Assembly (NCBI GenBank): GCA_039545275.1
Contig: BCHS01000002.1
Location: forward strand, 682,001 to 746,000
DNA from: Pseudomicrostroma phylloplanum
Taxonomy: Eukaryota; Basidiomycota; Exobasidiomycetes; Microstromatales
Direction of reading: 5' to 3'
DNA length: 64,000 bases
Position numbers and translations under genes: made by a program. Positions 57,593-64,000 of this stretch are shown one piece after another (within the stretch, counting starts at the first letter, position 1; the number at the start of each line of letters is the position of its first letter). The notes under the pieces are model-generated. The model did not search any database. It was not told the origin of the DNA and saw only the letters and a program-made list of their open reading frames with translations.

Positions 57593-59078
57593 CTACAGCT
57601 TGTACTGCTCCTCGATCATCCTCGAGATGATCAGCCTCTGAATCTGCGAAGTGCCCTCGTAGAGCTCAAAGATCTTGGCATCACGGTACAGCTTCTCCAC
57701 TGGCGACTCGGAGTTGAATCCCATTCCACCATATACCTGTACGGCTCGATCGGCATTTGCCACTGCAGCGCGCGATGCGAGACACTTGGCAATGGAGGCG
57801 TAGTAGGAGTTTCGTAGACCGTGGTCCTTCTGCCAGCAGCTCTTCCAGACCATTCCACGCGCGGCCTCTACGTCCATTGCCATGTCGGCGAGCATAAAGG
57901 CGATGGCCTGGTGCTGGATGATGGGTCGACCCATCGTCTTTCGCTCTTGGGCGTACTTGACTGCCTCGACGAGGGCGCGCTGTGCTACACCGGTGGCACC
58001 AGCCGCCACGAGGGGTCGAGTGATATCAAAGGCGCCCATGGCAGTCTTGAAACCATCTCCGGGCTTACCGAGAACATTCTCCTCGGGCACTTCAACATCC
58101 TCGAATGTGATCATACGAGTGTCGGAACAACGCTGACCCATGTTGATCTCCTTCTTGCCCTTTACGATACCCGGCGAGTCACCATCGACGATGAATCCCG
58201 TCATGGACTTGGTGGCCTTGGCCGAAGGATCGGTCTTGGCTAGGACAAAGTACCAGTTGGCATGACCACCGTTTGTGATCCACATCTTGCTACCATTGAG
58301 CACCCACTTGTCTCCCTTCTTCTCCGCTCGAGTCGAGATGCCTGCTACATCTGAACCGGCTCCGGGCTCGGTGACACAGTACGAGGCGACGAGAGGCTCC
58401 TCGGTCATCCTTCCCAGGTACTTGGCCTTCTGCTCCTTGTTTCCCGCAACTAGAATGGGCGCTTCGGCCAGTCCATTAGCCTCGATGGCCGTCTGAATAC
58501 CAGAGCAACCAAAGGCCAGCTCCTCGGAGATGAGAGAGCACTCCATCAGACCCAGACCGGGACCACCGAACTCTTCTGGGATGTGAGTGTTGAGGAGACC
58601 GACGGAGTGGGCCTTCTTGATGACCTCCCAGGGGTACTCCATTGTCTTATCATGGTGAGCCGCAATGGGGGTGATTTCGTCTGCCGTGAACTTGCGAGCG
58701 AGGTCTGATAGCGATGGTATGCGAAGAGGACGAGGAGCAGGGTCAGTACACTATTCTGCTGCTGCTGCTCTACCACGCATCTTCTGCAGTAAAACCATGA
58801 AGGCAGGCAGCGCATCATGCGTCGCCCTTGCCCTACCACCTCCACCCGGTCCGCAACTCACCCTGCAAAGCCTCCTGCTCCTCGCTCAACTTGAAGCTCA
58901 CTGCTCCTGCACTCTCCTCGGACTCGGTAGCATATCCTCGACCAGCGGTGAGACGCTGCGATGCTGCGAGGGCGCCACTCCGCAAGCTCGACGCTGCCGC
59001 TGCGCCGGAAGGAGAAGATAGGGACGAAGGGCCGGCGGTGCGGAGCAGAGAGGGGATACGGCGCGAGAAGGTGTTCAT
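57593..59078 (-). CDS. ACADM: Medium-chain acyl-CoA dehydrogenase, mitochondrial
   Basis: Exons are 59078-58862 and 58704-57593 (442 aa). This FAD enzyme catalyses the first step of mitochondrial beta-oxidation, passing electrons to ETF. An Arg/Ser/Ala-rich presequence (about 1-50) ends near the segment RGYATESEE. Next come [26 protein letters not shown] (FAD/substrate motif), [15 protein letters not shown], and the C-terminal [15 protein letters not shown], where Glu (about 422) is the catalytic base in the medium-chain position. The intron rebuilds [15 protein letters not shown]. It converges on the ABCD transporter gene with 231 bp between stops. Chain-length specificity is inferred from similarity. 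Confidence 0.93.
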
Positions 59079-59537
59079 TGCTGTGCTCTGGTCAATCGGT
59101 GGGAGGGAATGTAGAGAAGGTAGATGAAAGTCGGAATAAAGAGTAGACAGAGGTAGAAAACAGGCTTTGAGGTCGGTTAGAAGATGAAGCAAAAGTAAAA
59201 GGACACCTCAAGTCGCCAGCCGCCGCCGCCCGCCTCAAGTAAGACGCGGCACGCCGGCCAAGGCGGGGGAGGCCGACCGAATGCCCTTGGCGCAGCCCGG
59301 ACCGGTGCGTGTGCAGCCTTTCACGCAACACACAGCATATGCGGGGAAACCGCGGGCGGGGGCGGGGTTGGCCGGATAGTGTCGGAACGGAACCAAGGTC
59401 AGACGATCGGGGAAGCTGCTATTGGTATACCATTAAGAACTTGCGCGCCGCAAGACAGGCGAAGATACAGCGAGGCAAGCCGAGAGCAGTGAAGCGGTGC
59501 GACAAGACTCACACAATTACGTGGACCACATCGCAAC
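59079..59537. other. Promoter region of the acyl-CoA dehydrogenase gene
   Basis: These 0.46 kb lie between tandem minus-strand genes; nothing further was seen. Confidence 0.4.
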
Positions 59538-60814
59538 TCACATGACAATGCACTGGTAGGAGAACGTACGTGGATCAGCGTCATGAATTCCGACTCGTAC
59601 GTACTCTCCTTCGATACTCACCTGGTTCTCGTCACCGCTGGCCTCTTGAGCCAATCCCCTCGTCATGCCTCCAACGTCCCTGCTGAAGTTTCCACCTGCC
59701 TTGCCCGTCAGATCCACAACCAGCACTCCGGCATTATGAGGGTCCAGATGAGCCTGCAGATTATACTTGCGCATGAGGTCTTCAATGGCCGGCTTGATCT
59801 TTGCGACGTGGTCCTTGGAGTGCACGCCCTTGCCCACGATGATCCGTACAGAAGAGTCGCCGCGTGCTTGACGCTGCGCGATTTCTTGCTCGGTACGGGT
59901 GATGGCTTCGGCGGTGTACATGCCGTGGAGGTCTACCTCGTCTGCGCCGGAATCCTCGTTGTTGGCCTGTCAGGGTCGGACGAGAGAGAATGACTCGTCA
60001 GGGGAAGTTTTCCCCACTACCGTAACTAGATCAAGGGCAACTCACCGCATAAATCCAGTCAGATGCCTCCTTGTTCAGCTGCTCCATCCTCGCCTTATGT
60101 TGATGGCCCTCATTACTGAGCTGCTTTGCCCTACTTCCATCTCCACTCGAGTATGCAGAGTGAGACTGGTCAAAGCACTTGGCCATCAAGTCTCCTTCGC
60201 GGCGAGCGTCCGATCGCAATTGCATGTACCTTTGGTTCTTTGAGTTCACCTGAAGGAGGAAGAGGAGAGTTCAGAGCGATGCAGGTCGAACCCAAACCAG
60301 TATCATGGCCTGCTCGTCAGATCCTGCTGAACAGCCTGGTACTCACAGCATTGTCATTGTAATTAGGATGAGTCGGCTTGAGACCACTCTGCCCGCCGTA
60401 CGATTGGCCAGGATGGCTGTACTGTCCTTGCGGCGGGGGCTGATTGTAGTTCATCTGAGGCTGTTGACCTCCATACCCTCCAGCAGCTCCTGCATACCCG
60501 CCTTGTGCTCCACCGTAAGCACCACCCTGTTGTCCGCCGTAGTTGTTGTATCCTCCTCCCTGCTGCTGCATGGAGTATCCTCCTTGCCCTTGGCCTCCGT
60601 ACCCTCCTCCAGCAGTGTTCCCATATTGGCCTTGGCCTCCAGCAGCATTATTATACCCTCCTCCTCCCGCAGCTCCTCCACTCGCAGCTCCCGCACATCC
60701 TCCTCCCGAGGTGGAAGTCTGCGACTGCCGCTTCTTCCAAAAGGCAAGGGCCTTTTTGCCGTACCTGATGATCTGGCTCTTGTGCGCCTTGAGGAAGCGA
60801 ATCGCCTCGTCCAT
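59538..60814 (-). CDS. DUF1771-Smr domain protein with Gly/Tyr/Gln-rich N-terminus
   Basis: Exons are 60814-60347, 60249-60046, 59966-59622 and 59552-59538 (343 aa). Smr domains are MutS2-like folds often with RNA or DNA endonuclease activity; the fungal DUF1771-Smr group has no settled role. Residues 1-35 are basic and helical (RFLKAHKSQIIRYGKKALAF). Residues 40-155 are a low-complexity Gly/Tyr/Gln/Asn tract. DUF1771 covers about 160-220 (YMQLRSDARREGDLMAKCF). The Smr domain covers about 230-315, with EVDLHGMYTAEA and RIIVGKGVHSKDHVAKIKPA. The last exon adds only CIVM and a stop. Reading through the preceding 69-nt intron is also open and ends in the same CIVM, giving 366 aa. Confidence 0.88.
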
Positions 60815-61418
60815 CTTTGTGATTCTTGCTATAAAGAGGCGGCGTCGGTACTCAGTCAGTCCAGTCCTTCGCTTCGCAAGGATGGATGCGATGCTCAAGA
60901 AGTCGAGGGCAGAGCATATAACTGCAAATGCAAATGCAAATGGAGCAAGCGAGCGGGCGAGCTTCTTTTTCGGAAAGAGAGGGCGGCGTGCGTGCGGGCG
61001 GGCGAGGGTGCGGCGGCAGCGGCGGCACTTGCTCCGAGTCCAGTGTGGATGCAGGGACAAAGTTCCGCGCCTCCACGCTCGATCGTCCCCGATCGGGACG
61101 CCTGCTTGCACTCTACGCCCCAGACGAGATCAAGCAAGGCAAGCGCCGCCGCCGCTTGCACGCACACGTCTAATGCAGAGGAAGCAATGTTCAAGTGGTG
61201 CGATGGATTGATATGCATACAAGGAGTAACACTATTCTACAATGAGGCGAGAATTGTGCACAGGTAGGGAACGAACAAGGTGACATTTGCGAGAGTTGAG
61301 TGTCAAGTAAAGGCGAGTACGTGCGTGCCCGAATGGCGAGTGGTGGATGATCTTTCTTCTCTTTTCTGTCCCCGGGTCGGATGTTCCCGTCTCTTCGTGT
61401 CATTTCCTGCCAGCGTTC
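60815..61418. other. Promoter region of the Smr-domain gene
   Basis: These 0.6 kb lie between tandem minus-strand genes. Short GCAAAT and CGGCGG repeats occur; no gene was found. Confidence 0.4.
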
Positions 61419-64000
61419 TCAGGTCGCTACCTTTGGCACCTCTGAACTCCCGCTTGGGGCAGGGAAGCGGGCTGCAGCAGCCGCAGAAAGTTGTTGAGCC
61501 ACGACATCGCCCACCTTCCACCAGAAGTGCTGCTTCTGCTGAGGTCCAGCCTTGTCGACCGATGGCGCATCTGCCTCAAAGGAGGTCTTGCTTCCCCTGC
61601 TGATCTCAGAGAGCGGGAAGACAGACTTCGATCTGCTGTCGAGGACGGGCACTCCGGCGCGCGTCTGCTGCTCTGAGGAAGCCTTGAGCTCTGCGGCTCG
61701 ATCCAGCAGAGACAGGCATTGCAGCTTGGTCCGCAAAGAGGCGAGTTGGGCGGCGCCGTTCTTCGGACCTCGTGCTCCAGGCAGCGACGAAGGCAGTGCA
61801 AAACCGGCCTTGAAGAAGAAGAGAATAGCAAGGGGTGCAGGATAGCCAAGAGTTAGCTGTGTACGCACGACCTCTATGCTGCTGCTGCTGCTCTCGCCTC
61901 GCGACTCACCTTCTCGAGATGTACCCTCTCCACTAGAAGACTAACGCCGTCATGCATGCCCAGCCAATTCCTGCTCCAAAACCCTCCTCCACAACTCTCT
62001 CTGTAGCCGACCAAGCGTGGCGCCACTCTAAGCGTCACCCGCAGATCCGGCGGCGAGTAGAGGAGATTCTCCTCTGTTCCCGATGGCCGATCGTTGCTCA
62101 AAGCTGGACCTAGCTGGACCTTCGCGGGGCCCTCAATCCATCCACTGTGGACGCACATGGCCAGCACGTCCGAGTCGTCCGTGTACACCTCGCTACCCCA
62201 CACTTTGCGCTCTCCGAGTCCACCTTGCTTCCAGAACGAAGGGCTGCCTGCGTTCTGCCGCTTTTGCTTCCTGATGCTCTCTTCACCCAGAGGGACTCCA
62301 TCTTGAATGTCTACCCTCACCCCCGTCTGCCTGGCCCTCCAGCCTAGCGTCCAGCCAGAGGGAGCTGCAGGATCGCTTCTCTCCCGATAGAGGCCCAGCA
62401 TCTTGCCACTGATACGCACTTCTAATAGAGCGGCAACATTGCCTGCCAGCACACCAGCAGGGAGAAGTGGTTGCTTCCATGGCTCATAAAGCCACGATCC
62501 CAGGTAGGCAGCGGGCCGCGGGTCATCTCCGTGGGAAGCAAGCGAAAGCGAATCAAATTCGTCAAACCAGGCCCAGACCGAGTCGCTTATGATACGCTGT
62601 TGCGGCACAGCAGGTGTTTGTGCGGCGTGTTGCTGCAATTGATACTGTGATTGTTGGGACGGTCCCTTCTGGAGCGCAACCACAGCAGGTGCGGCAAGCT
62701 CAGGCTCAAAGGAAGAAGCGGCCAAGACCGGGCCATGCTCGGGCTGCGGACCTCGTTGACGAGGTTGTTCAACGGCCGAGGCTGAGTATGCCGCGGAGGG
62801 TGGTAGGCCAGGGTACCCAGGCGCTGCTGCTGCTGCCTGTGCGTCGAGAGCGCCAGTCGGGATGTTTCTAGCGGCTTTGGCTTCGTAACGCCTCCTCTCC
62901 GCCTGCAGCTGTTCTCTTTGGGCAAGCTCTCTCGCAGATTGTGAGGCTTCTTGCTTTTGTTTCGACTTCGCAGATTCGGCGCCTTGACGCTTTGCTGGTT
63001 TCTCCTCGCCTTTGGCCTGCTGATGACGTTGTCGCTGCGGTTGAGGCTGCTGGAGCTGCTGCTGCTGCATCAAAGGCGGCTGAGGCTCCGCAGGGTAGCG
63101 GAGTTCCTCTCGTTCCCGAGCCGATGGCGGAGGCATGTGCGAATATCCATGGGGATTACCGTCTGGCGAAGTCAAGAATGGCGGTCCATTCTGCCGCACT
63201 GGGCTGTGTGGTGGTCGATGAGAAGCCACCACAGGCTTGATCTCCTCGACAGACTTCCTCGGCCTGTGTTGCTGTTGACCATCTGTACGATGCTGTTTTT
63301 GTTGCTGATTGGAGGACTTCTTGAGGGCGGGTGGCCCCATGTCTCCGGCTCCTCCCTCGTAAGGTCCGTCGGGTCTCCTCCTATGTTCCATATCCCCTTC
63401 ATATGGTTGCGACCACGCGCGAGGGTCGTGTCGAGGATCTGTACCGTTTGGCGGTCCATTGGCAGAATATTCTCCCCAACTGGAGCCGTTGAGTCCACCG
63501 CGCGGACCGTATCCCTCCGATCGCTTCCTCTTGTGGCCGAACTCCTGATCGTGCGTACCGTTCAAGTACTGCCCATTCTGGTGGCGATGGTGCGGCTTTT
63601 GGTCCAGCGGTAGCGGTTGTTGTGTGGTGAGGGGCGAATGATGGCCATTTGGTGCCAAAGAGCGGGCACGATGAGCGCCCGGGTCAAAGTGCATCACGGG
63701 TGAGTGTCTTTCTGATTGCGCCCTGTCGCCTCCCTGGCCTCCTCCGCCTGCTCCATTCCCGATCGTTGGCGGTAGAGGAGGGGGTAGGAAGTCTCTAGAT
63801 TGCGTCTTGCGATGCTGCTTGCGAGGCGCCGCTGAGGTCGCCCTCTCCTCATGTGACATACCCGGCGGCGCCTGGTAAGGGTAGCCTTCGTAGTACTCCG
63901 GGCCTGCATGACTCGTATACTGCTGCTGGTGTTGAGGCGCTGGACCCCAGGGGTGACGTCCGTGATGAGGGTGATCGGGATGTAGCTGATGCTGTTGCTG
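61419..64000 (-). CDS. RXT3: Rxt3 subunit of the Rpd3L histone deacetylase complex, 5' end beyond window
   Basis: Exons >64000-61910 and 61808-61419 give 826 visible residues. Rxt3 is a component of the large Sin3/Rpd3 deacetylase complex. The open frame continues in phase to the right edge without a stop, so the true start lies outside; the ATG at 63859 is internal or an alternative start. The first ~470 visible residues are Gln/Pro/His-rich low-complexity sequence. The Rxt3 domain follows (about 480-700), with SGKMLGLYRERSDPAAPSGW, VYTDDSDVLAMCVHSGWIEG and LRVTLRVAPRLVGY, a pattern specific to this family. The last exon (129 aa) holds a C-terminal extension ending in SEVPKVAT. The 101-nt intron has GTGAGT and CAAG borders. 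Confidence 0.87.

Noticed and set aside
1..64000. Search for transposons, CRISPR arrays, integrases, viral genes or a secondary-metabolite cluster
   Set aside because: No transposase, reverse transcriptase, terminal repeats, spaced repeats, viral protein, PKS or NRPS was seen. The window is conventional housekeeping DNA.

Overview
This is a 64 kb piece of a fungal nuclear chromosome, almost certainly from a basidiomycete. The sequence is GC-rich and genes are dense on both strands. Most genes carry 1-6 short introns with GTGAGT or GTAAGT donors. The proteins are fungal in type (Mep2-type ammonium transporter, Pxa-type ABC transporter, Rxt3, Sds3, Etp1/BRAP-like protein). Gene style is compatible with Ustilaginomycotina or a related lineage, but the sequence alone does not fix the genus. 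I reconstructed exon-intron structures by eye. Each assembled CDS keeps frame and ends in a stop, except the two genes cut by the window edges.

Layout from the left: a truncated membrane-protein gene (-), NOP2 (+), AP-3 sigma (-), PRP3 (+), PAM16 (-), a Sec14-like protein (+), a Cyp40 cyclophilin (+), YTH1 (-), a vacuolar amino acid transporter (+) and a membrane-anchored Nudix hydrolase (+). After a 1.9 kb gene-poor stretch come a Mep2-type ammonium transporter (+), NAD(P)HX epimerase (-), a flavin monooxygenase (+), RPL11 (+), clathrin heavy chain (+), a GPI-type PLC-like protein (+), a BRAP/Etp1-like RING protein (-), RPB4 (+), pyruvate carboxylase (-), prefoldin 6 (-), SDS3 (-), complex I NDUFA5 (+), FAP7 (-), a universal-stress-domain protein (+), a peroxisomal ABCD half-transporter (+), medium-chain acyl-CoA dehydrogenase (-), a DUF1771-Smr protein (-) and RXT3 (-, running off the right edge).

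This is housekeeping DNA: ribosome biogenesis (NOP2, FAP7, RPL11), mRNA synthesis and processing (RPB4, PRP3, YTH1), protein folding and import (PAM16, Cyp40, PFD6), vesicle traffic (APS3, CHC1, Sec14-like) and carbon, fat and nitrogen metabolism. Two pairings stand out. Two likely subunits of the Rpd3L/Sin3 histone deacetylase complex (SDS3, RXT3) lie in the same 18 kb, and a peroxisomal fatty-acid transporter converges on a mitochondrial acyl-CoA dehydrogenase.

I saw no transposon, CRISPR array, tRNA, rRNA, viral or toxin gene, and nothing that looks like a new multi-gene system. The more unusual signals are in gene structure: a PAM16 exon consisting only of the start codon, a 13-nt microexon and an outsized 488-nt intron in RPL11, four introns that could be retained in frame, and several lineage-specific protein insertions or losses.
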